Shown here one piece after another: positions 32,871 through 41,080 of a stretch of 64,000 nucleotides of DNA. The DNA is from Solibacillus sp. R5-41 (GTDB lineage: Bacteria > Bacillota > Bacilli > Bacillales_A > Planococcaceae), in NCBI RefSeq assembly GCF_002736105.1, contig NZ_CP024123.1:550001-614000 (forward strand). The letters are read 5' to 3'. The position numbers and the translations under genes are program-made. The notes beneath the pieces were generated by a model, which had not been told where the DNA came from, did no database searches, and saw only the letters and a list, made by a program, of their open reading frames with translations. Position 1 is the first letter of the stretch; every line of letters starts with the position of its first letter.

Positions 32871-33299
32871 TTACAGCTTAGCCCAACGTTCCTCTAACCA
32901 AGTCATAAATTGTTCACCTTTGTCGCCTTCATATGCATCAAATACATCTAAGCGCATACGTTTTAGCTTCTCAGCAAAGTCTGCCACTGTGTGGTCCTTT
33001 GGTAAGCTCTTTTTTACACGTAGGAAAATTTTATCTGTACCTTTGATAATATCAAAACGTGCAGGTGCAGGTTTTTCTACGTTTTCACCAAACGCTACAA
33101 GAGCTTTATAAGCTGCTGTTTGCACCTTGTAAACCGTATCATTTTTCATACGGTTATTTAATAAATCGATCACTTTTTCATGTTGATAAGCTGATAATGT
33201 TTCAACTGCGGCTAAACGCTCGCGCCAGCTAGATGTATAATTGGCTTGTTTCTTTAATGCATCATATTGTTCTGGTAATTCTTTTTCAAACGTTTTCAA
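32871..33299 (-). CDS. HEAT-repeat protein
   Basis: 142 residues, soluble, with its ATG behind AAAGAGGTGCAATTA. The N-terminal 80 residues form helical HEAT-type repeats (SSWRERLAAVETLSAY, KVQTAAYKALVAFGE). The C-terminal 60 residues are basic and helical (TDKIFLRVKKSLPKDHTV). This matches a conserved small Bacilli protein with no known role. It is monocistronic with its own terminator. Confidence 0.75.
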   Translation of the reverse strand: MKTFEKELPEQYDALKKQANYTSSWRERLAAVETLSAYQHEKVIDLLNNRMKNDTVYKVQTAAYKALVAFGENVEKPAPARFDIIKGTDKIFLRVKKSLPKDHTVADFAEKLKRMRLDVFDAYEGDKGEQFMTWLEERWAKL

Positions 33300-33601
33300 A
33301 TAATTGCACCTCTTTTTTAAACTAGAGGAAAAATTGAATTCTTCTTCTGCTTTTTTTTATTATACGTTGTCTCGATGGAAAAAGCGATGAATAGTAATTA
33401 ATGCTTCTCATTATGATTTGTAAAATGGCTGTTTACTTAATAGCATGCACAAGCTGTACAAAAAAGTAGAACATCTAGAAAGAGGATGCTCAACTTTTTT
33501 TCTATTAGCTCAAGATACATTTATTACGAAAAACCATGTAAGGAGCTTACTTGAACGTTGAATAATAGGGTTTTATTATGTCCCATAAAATTTGAAATGG
33601 G
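33300..33601. other. Intergenic region
   Basis: It holds the ribosome binding site and promoter region of the minus-strand HEAT-repeat gene on the left. A hairpin of modest quality near 33465-33500 (AGTAGAACATC with GATGCTCAACT and a T run) lies on the right. Nothing else was recognised. Confidence 0.4.
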
Positions 33602-35212
33602 TCAGTCATGAGAACCCGTTTCGGTAGTGGGCTCTTGATTGGCGTGAGGTTGCTGCACGGAGTGGGTATCATTGATGACGAGTATTGGTCGCATCATGTC
33701 ATGGTCTTCGTGCTCCAGGAAGTGACAATGCCACATGTAATAGCCTGCATGATCCTTCCAGTGCATAATAAGTTTTGTTACCATGCCAGGGTCTACTTTT
33801 GCGGTATCTTTCCAACCCTGTTCATAGTCGCGCGGTTCTTCAGGGGGTCCTGTAAATTCGAGCTTTCCTTCACTTTCATAAAGCTCCACATTAAATTGTC
33901 GGCGTTCGAGAATTTGGAATTGGATTAAGTGAATGTGGATCGGATGTGAGAAAGGTGTACCGTTAATAATATTCCATACTTCAATACTATCGAGCGCAGG
34001 TTTTTCGGTTGTCGGATCATGGAACATTTTATTATCCAACATGAGCATTGGCCTACCGTAAAAGTCCCTGGTAATACTTAAAGGTAAATTTCGCTGGATA
34101 TGGGCATGATGCTCGTGCAAATCCATTGGTTCAGCAAGTCGCTCTGGTATTTCGCTCGTATCTTTTCCCATCAAAGGAGCATCCACATTAAATTGCATGA
34201 CGATTTTTGTATGCTCACCTGGAAATTCCGTATCCAAATTTAATAATGTAATTTTCTGACCCATCAAATTCGAAAAATCAATGATAAAATCGAACCTTTC
34301 CGCGGGCAATAGTTCCACCGAATTGATTTCTCGCGGCTCTGTCAAAAATCCGCCGTCTGTCCCGATTTGAATGAGTGGTTGCTCATTTGAAAGGCTAATC
34401 ACATAGCCTCTTCTATTCGATGCATTAACAATACGGAATCGATATTTTCTTGGCTCCACACTTAAAAAAGGCCATACTTTTCCATTTACGGTAATTGTAT
34501 TGCCGGTAAATCCTGGGGTGATTGAAGGGTGCACGGGAACAGGGAATGGTGGTGAATCTGGGTAAAAAATAGAACCATCTTCATTAAAGGAGCGGTCCTG
34601 AATCATGAGGGGAATTTCATATTTTCCAGAAGGTAGCTTTAACCGATCCTCTAGCCCATCACGGAGTAGGTAAAAGCCCGCTAGTCCTGCATACACATTC
34701 AGCCGAGTTAAACCCATTGTATGGTCGTGATACCACATCGTCGTACCTGGTTGGTGATTTGTATATTCATGTATTTTTCTTCTAAACTTAGGACCTGTAT
34801 GAATGTAATCTTTGCTATACCAGGATTCTGGGTTTCCATCACTTTCCCAATTGACATTTGCCCCATGCAAGTGTACTACAGTCCGTACCTCTACTGAATC
34901 CGAAACGCTGTGGAGTGTTCGGTCTACAGGGAGGAAATACTTTGTAGGCAAACGGTTATTATATTTTACATACGTTGTTTTATCCTTACTCGCCTCAATC
35001 GTCGGTCCCGGACAAAGCCCATCATATCCCCAAATGGTTGACGGAGGAAAATTTTTATGGAAACGATGCTTGGCTTCTTTCATTTGTAATTCATAATAAT
35101 CCGTATCTTGATAGTCTTTGCTCAGCTTCGTTTTGGCAGCAGTCGGTTTTTGTAGTTGATCGACGAATTTAGGAATTGTATTTGGGTCAGATGGATTGAC
35201 TTTATTTTGCAA
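33602..35212 (-). CDS. CotA-like multicopper oxidase (laccase/bilirubin oxidase)
   Basis: About 536 residues. I prefer the TTG at 35212 (LQNKVNPSD), because AAAAGGAAGTGAGC lies directly before it; an ATG 30 bases upstream is in frame but lacks a site. Copper ligands are complete: HLHG and WYHDH for the type 2/3 cluster, HPIHIH, and HCHFLEHEDHDMM, where the Cys, His and Met make the type 1 site. The overall sequence follows B. subtilis CotA closely (WGYDG, PGPTIE, NVYAGLAGFY, VNGKVWPFLSVEPRKYRF). No signal peptide is present, in keeping with a spore-coat or cytoplasmic laccase. The C-terminus is His/Thr-rich (SVQQPHANQEP). It oxidises phenolic substrates or bilirubin with oxygen. It is a single gene. 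Confidence 0.93.
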   Translation of the reverse strand: MQNKVNPSDPNTIPKFVDQLQKPTAAKTKLSKDYQDTDYYELQMKEAKHRFHKNFPPSTIWGYDGLCPGPTIEASKDKTTYVKYNNRLPTKYFLPVDRTLHSVSDSVEVRTVVHLHGANVNWESDGNPESWYSKDYIHTGPKFRRKIHEYTNHQPGTTMWYHDHTMGLTRLNVYAGLAGFYLLRDGLEDRLKLPSGKYEIPLMIQDRSFNEDGSIFYPDSPPFPVPVHPSITPGFTGNTITVNGKVWPFLSVEPRKYRFRIVNASNRRGYVISLSNEQPLIQIGTDGGFLTEPREINSVELLPAERFDFIIDFSNLMGQKITLLNLDTEFPGEHTKIVMQFNVDAPLMGKDTSEIPERLAEPMDLHEHHAHIQRNLPLSITRDFYGRPMLMLDNKMFHDPTTEKPALDSIEVWNIINGTPFSHPIHIHLIQFQILERRQFNVELYESEGKLEFTGPPEEPRDYEQGWKDTAKVDPGMVTKLIMHWKDHAGYYMWHCHFLEHEDHDMMRPILVINDTHSVQQPHANQEPTTETGSHD

Positions 35213-35254
35213 AAAGCTCACTTCCTTTTTATATTCATTCAACTTCTTCAGAAG

Positions 35255-35460
35255 AAGACACTTACTGAATAGAGGAACTCAGGCTAAGAGCTCCGCGTCG
35301 TGCAGCAACGCCTGAGTGACCAACATCGTGTTGGCCCAAAGCCCCGGCGGATGTCATAGATTTTTAGGTGAGTTTTTCGAGCAAGCTCGAAAAAAATCTG
35401 GACGCAATTACGCCGAGGCGTAATTAATTTTTTCCGTATACTTAGTTATATGAATGAATA
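35255..35460. repeat. Cluster of hairpin repeats
   Basis: Several perfect hairpins lie side by side: CCAACA-TCG-TGTTGG (around 35320), TTTTTCGAGC-AA-GCTCGAAAAA (around 35370) and ATTACGCC-GAG-GCGTAAT (around 35407). The second is followed by TCTGG rather than a T run. The CCAACATCGTGTTGG hairpin has a sister, CTGCATCGTGCAG, near 47817. The cluster may end transcription of both flanking genes and looks like a REP-type element. Confidence 0.6.
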
Positions 35461-35509
35461 TAGGCGGGTAACTGGGCTCTTTGTGAAATTTAGTGACTCG
35501 GAAATGCTG

Positions 35510-36349
35510 TTACAGCTCAGAATTGCAACTCTCCACTTCAACCATAATTTGCGTGACGTAATTTTCCTCGCCGCTTACAGAAACTTCGTCTAATACATAT
35601 TCTTCATACGCAAAATTACCGAGAATGATCGGCTGTGCATCGATAAAATCCATTATTTTTTTATACGTTTTGGGGATATTTTTAGCGCTTCCTTTGTGAT
35701 ACGCAACGACGTAAAGCCCTTTTTGTTTTGTATAAAGGGAAACGTCCTCCGCTTGATCGGCGATTTTCGTGTACAAATACGAATAATTATCGTAGTCCTC
35801 TTGCAATATTTTTTCTTTACTTACAATCGCGCCAATCGGATGGCCCACATCTAATTTCTTTGTATATAAATACTCAACAAATGTCGACACCGATTTTAAA
35901 AATTCCTTATCCGAACAATCTAAAATAGAGTCACTTAAAAATAATTGCTCTTGTTCTTGCTCGATTAGCTGAATTTGAGAAAAATCAATCGTTAATGCAT
36001 ATTCAGTTAATGCAATTTTTGTGTCGATAATCTTTTGGATTTGGTTCAGTGTTTGTATCTTTCTTTCGATTTCCAATGATTTCCCTTTAAGAAGTTCAAT
36101 TAATTCAGCGGGTGTTTTAGTTCTTAAAAATAATTTAATGTCTTTTAACGGCATATCCACTTCCTTTAATAATTCTATAACGTTAAAAACATCGAATTGA
36201 TGATACGAATAATAGCGATAGCCTTTTTCTGTTTTTATTTCTGGGGATAGTAGCCCAATTTCATCATAATGAAAAAGTGTTTGTTTTTTTACATGACAAA
36301 GTTTTGCGAATTCTCCTGTTGTAAAGTATTTACGTAAATTTTCATTCAT
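35510..36349 (-). CDS. MerR-family regulator with effector-binding domain (BltR/BmrR type)
   Basis: 279 residues from the ATG at 36349, nine bases behind GGAGG; a TTG six bases upstream is too close. The N-terminal MerR helix-turn-helix and wing are clear (YFTTGEFAKLCHVKKQTLFHYDEIG, cited in part, then GYRYYSYHQFDVF). A coiled-coil dimerisation helix follows (about 80-120). The C-terminal 150 residues form a GyrI-like multidrug-binding domain. It is transcribed away from the acetyltransferase and MATE genes. Such regulators untwist a long-spacer promoter when bound to a drug or polyamine, so it probably activates the divergent genes. Confidence 0.88.
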   Translation of the reverse strand: MNENLRKYFTTGEFAKLCHVKKQTLFHYDEIGLLSPEIKTEKGYRYYSYHQFDVFNVIELLKEVDMPLKDIKLFLRTKTPAELIELLKGKSLEIERKIQTLNQIQKIIDTKIALTEYALTIDFSQIQLIEQEQEQLFLSDSILDCSDKEFLKSVSTFVEYLYTKKLDVGHPIGAIVSKEKILQEDYDNYSYLYTKIADQAEDVSLYTKQKGLYVVAYHKGSAKNIPKTYKKIMDFIDAQPIILGNFAYEEYVLDEVSVSGEENYVTQIMVEVESCNSEL

Positions 36350-36364
36350 TTTCAAGCGCCTCCC

Positions 36365-36406
36365 TTGACTATATGGTTACCGTATACTTTAAGATATAAC
36401 TATACC
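36365..36406. promoter_or_regulatory. MerR-type operator/promoter region
   Basis: ATATGGTTACCGTAT (36371-36385) is an inverted repeat with centre GGT-T-ACC. TTGACT (36365-36370) precedes it and TATAAC/TATACC (36395-36406) follow. MerR-family operators lie between widely spaced -35 and -10 boxes. It lies between the regulator gene and the acetyltransferase gene. Confidence 0.55.
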
Positions 36407-36480
36407 ACAATAAAAAACGAACGATTAGTGGAACGTTTTCTGCTTTATTCAAGCAGAAAAAAAGAAAGGATTTGATAGTC

Positions 36481-36954
36481 GTGGATATTACAATTCATGA
36501 CGTAACGCAAGAAAATGTACAAGAAATTTTAAATTTACGAGTAGGAGAAGCACAGCAAAACTTCATCGAAACAACACGGCAATGCTTAGATGAAGCGAAA
36601 GAATGTGCGAATTTTAAACCAGTTGGCCTGTATTCGGATAGTTGCCTTATCGGATTTGCGATGTATGGGCATTTCTCAGAGGGTGGGGAAAAAGGCCGGG
36701 TATGGCTGGATCGATTTTTAATAGATGCTAAATACCAAGGTTTTGGCTACGGAAAAACGATGCTAAACGCGATGATTCAAAAATTAGTAGATGAATTTTC
36801 ATGTAACGATATATATTTAAGCGTGTATGAAGAAAATAAAGCAGCAATTCGCTTGTATGAAAAATTTGACTTTCGTTTTAATGGTGAGTCGGATGAAAAT
36901 AACGAAAAAATTATGGTGAAAATCTTTCCCAACTTAAACGGACAGCAACAATAA
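36481..36954 (+). CDS. bltD: Spermine/spermidine N-acetyltransferase, BltD-like GNAT
   Basis: About 157 residues. The GTG at 36481 fits AAAGAAAGGA better than the TTG nine bases upstream. The sequence follows B. subtilis BltD over its length (LDEAKECANFKPVGLY, GFAMYG, GRVWLDRFLID, YQGFGYGKTML for the acetyl-CoA loop, YLSVYEENKAAIRLYEKF). It transfers acetyl from acetyl-CoA to polyamines. In Bacillus the gene sits with the Blt multidrug transporter and the BltR regulator. Here a MATE transporter takes the place of Blt and the MerR regulator is divergent. The two plus-strand genes are 27 bp apart and likely form an operon. Confidence 0.85.
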   Translation: MDITIHDVTQENVQEILNLRVGEAQQNFIETTRQCLDEAKECANFKPVGLYSDSCLIGFAMYGHFSEGGEKGRVWLDRFLIDAKYQGFGYGKTMLNAMIQKLVDEFSCNDIYLSVYEENKAAIRLYEKFDFRFNGESDENNEKIMVKIFPNLNGQQQ

Positions 36955-36981
36955 CTCAATACAAAAACATCAGGTGAAAAA

Positions 36982-38340
36982 ATGAATGAAACAACCGCTA
37001 TATTAAGAAATACCCCCACAAGAAAACTCTTTATATCTTATTTAATCCCTTCGATACTCGGTATGCTACTCATGGCAATCAACATATTAGTCGACGGAAT
37101 TTTCGTTAGTAATGGAGTAGGCCCAGAAGCATTAGCAGGCGTTAATATTGCGGTACCGATTTTCTCTATTTTACTGTCGATTTCCCTTTGGATTGGTATG
37201 GGCGGAGCGACTCTGTACTCCATTGCGCTCGGGCAAAATAATCGAGAAAAGGCACAGTCGATTTTCACACAATCCTTTTTCCTTGCGACCTTTATTGTCG
37301 GTATTTTAGTTGTATTTAGCCTATGGAAACAAAAAGAAATCGCCTACTTATTTGGTGCAAGCGATGAAATCTTTCCTTACGTGAAGGATTATCTTCAAAT
37401 TATCCTGCTATTCGGTGTCATTTACGTAATAGAAAATATTTTAAGTATCTTCATTCGAAATGACGGCAATCCGAAGCTAGCCATGCTTGGGCTCGGCGTT
37501 ACTTCGCTATTAAATATCATATTTAACTATATATTTATTTTCATGATGGACCTTGGCGTAAAGGGTGCGGCGTATGGAACAATACTTGCTACAGCTATTG
37601 GTGTGCTCGTGTTATTTACCCATTTCTTCCGCAAATCAAGCATTTTGAAATTTACGAAATTAAAATTTGAAACGAAAACTGTGAGTGAAATATTGAAAAT
37701 TGGCTTGCCAAGTTTCATTGTGGAAGCATCTGCAGCGGTGACAATCATTGCGTACAATATTACATTTATGCATTTTGTAGGTGCAGTAGGGGTGACAGCA
37801 TATGCGGTTGTCAACTACTTACATGCTGTTTTCCTTATGCTGTTTTTAGGGATAGGCGCTGCACTCCAACCGATTGTCAGCTTCCATTACGGTGCGAAAT
37901 TATATGATCGACTGCAGCGATTATTAAAGCTGGGCGTCATTACAGGCATTGTGTTTGGTGTTGGTATTATGCTTGTAGGATGGCAATTTGGCGAAAATAT
38001 TGTGGCCTTATTTGGCGTGACGTCAGAAGAAGTTTTAACGTATACGACGAATGGAATCATGCTATTTTTCATTGGCTATTTATTTTTAGGCTTTAATTTA
38101 GTCTACGCAGAATACTACCAAGCGATTAAAAAGATTAAACTTTCTTCCATTATAATAGTAGCGAGAAGCATCGTATTATTTCTACCTCTATTATGGCTAC
38201 TCCCAACATACTTCGGCAGTGACTTTATTTGGCTCGCTTTCCCGATTGCAGAAGGGATTACCGCGATTGGTATAATAATTGCGAGATATCGATTGAAAGC
38301 ATTAAAAAGTAAATCGGCTGAACCAGTGCTTAGTGCATAA
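36982..38340 (+). CDS. MATE-family efflux transporter
   Basis: 452 residues with twelve predicted membrane helices in two MatE halves (LFISYLIPSILGMLLM... and ILKIGLPSFIVEASAA). The family exports cationic drugs in exchange for sodium ions or protons. The gene follows the BltD-like acetyltransferase and is probably controlled by the divergent MerR regulator. Together they would form a polyamine or drug detoxification unit. The ATG lies behind ATCAGGTGAAAA, a moderate ribosome binding site. Confidence 0.9.
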   Translation: MNETTAILRNTPTRKLFISYLIPSILGMLLMAINILVDGIFVSNGVGPEALAGVNIAVPIFSILLSISLWIGMGGATLYSIALGQNNREKAQSIFTQSFFLATFIVGILVVFSLWKQKEIAYLFGASDEIFPYVKDYLQIILLFGVIYVIENILSIFIRNDGNPKLAMLGLGVTSLLNIIFNYIFIFMMDLGVKGAAYGTILATAIGVLVLFTHFFRKSSILKFTKLKFETKTVSEILKIGLPSFIVEASAAVTIIAYNITFMHFVGAVGVTAYAVVNYLHAVFLMLFLGIGAALQPIVSFHYGAKLYDRLQRLLKLGVITGIVFGVGIMLVGWQFGENIVALFGVTSEEVLTYTTNGIMLFFIGYLFLGFNLVYAEYYQAIKKIKLSSIIIVARSIVLFLPLLWLLPTYFGSDFIWLAFPIAEGITAIGIIIARYRLKALKSKSAEPVLSA

Positions 38341-38426
38341 GTATGACAGGACAGCAGTTGTAAACCGATTGAAACTCCAGTATACTTTTTCGGTAAAGAA
38401 AGATTGAGAATTGAGGATGAGTGTAG

Positions 38427-38648
38427 ATGGTATTTGAAGAAATTTTCCCGCGATTAAAAGCAGGCGAGAAAGTAATCCGTTCGGGTTGGGGCGGTGCTGA
38501 ATTGTATGTGAAGCTCGTTGGTCAAAGTGAACATGATGGTGAAAATTTGAATCCGTATTTTTTAATTAACGTACGCGGTGAGGGCTATACAATGTTTTCG
38601 CCGACTGTCTGTGATTTATTAGCGGAAGATTGGATCATTGTAGAATAA
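38427..38648 (+). CDS. DUF2829-family small protein (Tad2-like)
   Basis: 73 residues with an ATG behind TTGAGGATGAGTGTAG. The family signature is clear: a lead helix FEEIFPRLKAGEKVIRSGW, the GWGGAELYVKL strand, a hydrophobic middle and a C-terminal LLAEDWIIVE. DUF2829 proteins are common in phages, and some (Tad2) sequester the signal molecule of the Thoeris defence system. This copy lies in a chromosomal setting with no phage genes around it, so a housekeeping or domesticated role is equally possible. The TIR/ThsA genes of Thoeris are not in the window. A terminator follows. Confidence 0.75.
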   Translation: MVFEEIFPRLKAGEKVIRSGWGGAELYVKLVGQSEHDGENLNPYFLINVRGEGYTMFSPTVCDLLAEDWIIVE

Positions 38649-38651
38649 GAG

Positions 38652-38682
38652 GGAAAGCTCATGAGTAATCATGAGCTTTTTC
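38652..38682 (+). terminator. Terminator after the DUF2829 gene
   Basis: AAAGCTCATGA pairs with TCATGAGCTTT, followed by TTC. It lies just before the ribosome binding site of the SDR gene. Confidence 0.8.
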
Positions 38683-38703
38683 ATATGGAGGAGAAGAATC
38701 AGT

Positions 38704-39459
38704 ATGAAATTTGAAGAATACGTAGGGAAGACGGTTTTTATAACGGGTGCGGCTTCGGGTATTGGCCAAGCGCAAGCCATTGCCTTTTTAGAAAATGGGG
38801 CGAATGTATTTGCTCTTGATGTGGAGGAAGTGGGGCTGTTACAACTACGCCAACAATATTCCAAGCATTTTGCCTATTACGTTGGCAGTGTGAGTCGAAA
38901 AGAGGATGTGGCGGAAGCGTTTCAAGAAGCATTAGCTTCATTTGAACAAGTAGATATTGTGCTAAATACGGCTGGTGTATTAGACGGATTTGCAAATACG
39001 CTCGATACAGATGAGGCGCTGTGGGACAAAATTATCGATACGAATGTAAAAGGTACTTATTTTGTGACGAATACGATTTTGCCGCATATGTTGAAACGGA
39101 AATCAGGTATTGTCATTAATATGGCGTCGATTGCAGGGCTTGTTGCAGGTGGTGGAGGCGCGGCATATACAGCGTCCAAGCATGCTATTGTAGGCTATAC
39201 GAAGCAATTACATGCAGATTATTGTCGTGATGGCATTCGTGTTAATGCGATTGCACCAGGCGCCATACAAACACCGATGAATAAAGCAGATTTTGAAGGG
39301 GACGGAGAAATGGCAAAATGGGTGGCACAAGAAACACCCGCGGGTCGCTGGGCACAGCCTAGTGAGGTAGCGAATTTAACGCTTTATTTAGCAAGTAAAG
39401 CAGCGGATTATATGCACGGGGCTGTTATTCCACTTGATGGCGGTTGGATTGCGAAATAG
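38704..39459 (+). CDS. Short-chain dehydrogenase/reductase
   Basis: 251 residues from the ATG behind ATGGAGGAGAAGAATC. The NAD(P)-binding motif is TGAASGIGQ, the catalytic residues are in NMASIAG and YTASKHA, and the C-terminus has the classical PGAIQTPM and GAVIPLDGGW. It is a FabG-like oxidoreductase with unknown substrate. No operon partner suggests one. Confidence 0.9.
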   Translation: MKFEEYVGKTVFITGAASGIGQAQAIAFLENGANVFALDVEEVGLLQLRQQYSKHFAYYVGSVSRKEDVAEAFQEALASFEQVDIVLNTAGVLDGFANTLDTDEALWDKIIDTNVKGTYFVTNTILPHMLKRKSGIVINMASIAGLVAGGGGAAYTASKHAIVGYTKQLHADYCRDGIRVNAIAPGAIQTPMNKADFEGDGEMAKWVAQETPAGRWAQPSEVANLTLYLASKAADYMHGAVIPLDGGWIAK

Positions 39460-39494
39460 TTCTGTTCGCATAATAATTCTTTTGATATAATAGG

Positions 39495-39608
39495 CAAGCA
39501 AGAAAAATCAATTACGCTTGCACTACGGCACTTCAGATAGGGCGATTAGCTCTCTTCCTTTGGTCGTAGTTATTACTAAAATAGCATATACGCTATTTTA
39601 CAAAGGAG
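39495..39608 (+). ncRNA. preQ1-II riboswitch
   Basis: A leading hairpin CAAGC/GCTTG (39495-39520) corresponds to the optional P1. CTACG (39523-39527) pairs with CGTAG (39565-39569) and encloses ATTAGCTCTCTTCC. TTATTAC follows, then an AAAATAGC/GCTATTTT hairpin directly before CAAAGGAG. The loop TCCTTTG (39556-39562) is complementary to CAAAGGA of the ribosome binding site, giving the pseudoknot that hides it. This matches the Lactobacillales preQ1-II (COG4708) layout, where UUAGCUUCUUU pairs with AAAGGAG. It lies in front of queT, the expected target. Binding of preQ1 should block translation. Confidence 0.75.
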
Positions 39609-39616
39609 AATGGAAA

Positions 39617-40126
39617 TTGAATACATCTGCTTTAAAGGACTCATCTAGTACTTCTACAAGGGAGCTTACAAAAATCTCACTTGTTGCAGCCTTGTATGTG
39701 GCAGTGACTGTCGTATTGTCAGTCATTAGCTTTGGTGCGGTGCAGCTACGTTTGTCGGAAATGTTCAACTATTTGGCGTTGTACCACAAGCGTTATGTAA
39801 TCGCTGTGACACTAGGTGTAGTACTCGCGAATTTTATGTCGCCTACGTGGATACTCGATGTACCAATCGGTGGAATTGCGACATTCCTTGTGTTAATTAT
39901 TTGCCGAAGCGTAACGAAAAATATGACAAATGATATTTGGAAAATGGTTGTGACCGCATTGATCTTTGCTTTTTCAATGTTCACAGTCGCAGGACAATTA
40001 ACGATCCTTTACGATCTCCCATTTTGGGCAACTTGGTTTACAGTTGGAGTCGGTGAATTATTGTCTATGACTGTTGGTGGCGTGACAATTTATTTATTGA
40101 ATAAGAAAATAGATTTTTCGAAATAG
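39617..40126 (+). CDS. queT: Queuosine precursor transporter, ECF S component
   Basis: 169 residues from the TTG eight bases behind CAAAGGAG; an ATG seven bases earlier is out of frame. Five to six membrane helices are predicted. The family motif RLSEMFNYLALYHKRYVIAVTLGVVLANF (cited in part) and the C-terminal GELLSMTVGG are present. It is the substrate-binding subunit that delivers preQ1 or preQ0 with the shared ECF module, whose genes are not in the window. Control by the preQ1-II element in its leader is expected. Confidence 0.9.
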   Translation: MNTSALKDSSSTSTRELTKISLVAALYVAVTVVLSVISFGAVQLRLSEMFNYLALYHKRYVIAVTLGVVLANFMSPTWILDVPIGGIATFLVLIICRSVTKNMTNDIWKMVVTALIFAFSMFTVAGQLTILYDLPFWATWFTVGVGELLSMTVGGVTIYLLNKKIDFSK

Positions 40127-40134
40127 ATAGTAGG

Positions 40135-40172
40135 AACGCATTCACTTTAGGTGAGTGCGTTTTCTTTTTTGA
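40135..40172 (+). terminator. Terminator after queT
   Basis: AACGCATTCAC pairs with GTGAGTGCGTT, followed by TTCTTTTTTG. Confidence 0.85.
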
Positions 40173-40271
40173 GGTTTGAAGGATACATTCCATCATTATA
40201 ATAGATGATTTAACAGATTATTCAAAACCGAATCCAAATAACCCTTACTACATAAAGAATTTCATATTTGA

Positions 40272-40415
40272 ATGTATCATCGTGAGGAACTATTTGTAAA
40301 TAGTAAAACCATAAATGGGAAAACACTAGAAAGGTTGCCTAATTCCGGAATAATTTCTCGGGAAATATGGGAGCTTAGGAATGATATTAAAACAACGTTT
40401 CTCCGATTTGATTAA
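40272..40415 (+). pseudogene. Possible remnant of a Gp49/RelE-like toxin gene
   Basis: A 47-codon ORF without ribosome binding site reads MYHREELFVNSKTINGKTLE...LPNSGIISREIWELRNDIKTTFLRF. The pattern KTLERLP...IWELR...FLRF resembles the core of phage-derived Gp49/HigB-type toxins, but the end is lost. The rest of the 40173-40560 region is without a gene and holds a likely promoter for the downstream cluster (TATAAT at 40515-40520). Confidence 0.35.
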
Positions 40416-40565
40416 GTTTATTTTTGAAACTAAGAAGGGATTTTTATCGAAATTTAAATATTAGGAACCTCACATCCGTTCGACAAATCATAACGAAAAT
40501 CTCTCGAAATAGTGTATAATAGAAAAGGTCATTTATAAACGTCATATTAAAGGAATGGAATGTAT

Positions 40566-41063
40566 ATGAACTTAAAAGAATCTACTAGAAAATACATATT
40601 GCTTGGAGCTTTGCTATTCATAATAGTTGGGCTTATATCAGCGAAAGTACTTGCTAATGGGCAAGATACGCAGTTTACAAAAGAAGACGCATTGTATCAG
40701 CAAGCAGCGCAGCTTTATAGCGATGGAAACTATGCAGAAGCCTTAGATTATATGAAGGAATTATTAGTGGCACAGCCAAAATCTGAGGCAGTCAACTATT
40801 TAGGTGGTTTAGTAGCAGCAAATGCTAAGGAATACGAGCAAGCCGCTATTTTACTACAAAAAACATTAGATATTAATCCACATAAAGTGGAGGATGCGAT
40901 GTTTATGCTTCAGTTTGGAGAAGTATTAGTGCTAGCTGAGAGAAAAGAGGATGCGAAAACGGTATTAGTACGTTGCCAAGAGTCAGCATGGGCTCCAGAG
41001 GATTTTCCAGAATATCAAAATCGTGTAGCTGAGTTACTAGCACAGATTGAAAATATACAATAA
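40566..41063 (+). CDS. Membrane-anchored TPR protein
   Basis: 165 residues from the second ATG, about ten bases behind AAAGGAATGG. Residues 8-30 form one membrane helix (ILLGALLFIIVGLISAKVL). Two to three tetratricopeptide repeats follow (LYQQAAQLYSDGNYAEALDYMKELL, cited in part; AKEYEQAAILLQKTLDI). Its position at the head of the polysaccharide cluster, 17 bp before the Wzy-like gene, suggests a scaffold for assembly or export. That is inference from context. Confidence 0.8.
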   Translation: MNLKESTRKYILLGALLFIIVGLISAKVLANGQDTQFTKEDALYQQAAQLYSDGNYAEALDYMKELLVAQPKSEAVNYLGGLVAANAKEYEQAAILLQKTLDINPHKVEDAMFMLQFGEVLVLAERKEDAKTVLVRCQESAWAPEDFPEYQNRVAELLAQIENIQ

Positions 41064-41080
41064 GGTAGGTATATAAAATA

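Noticed and set aside
39518-39616. queT starting at the upstream ATG (MHYGTSDRAISS...)
   Set aside because: This region is the riboswitch. The ribosome binding site CAAAGGAG points to the TTG at 39617.
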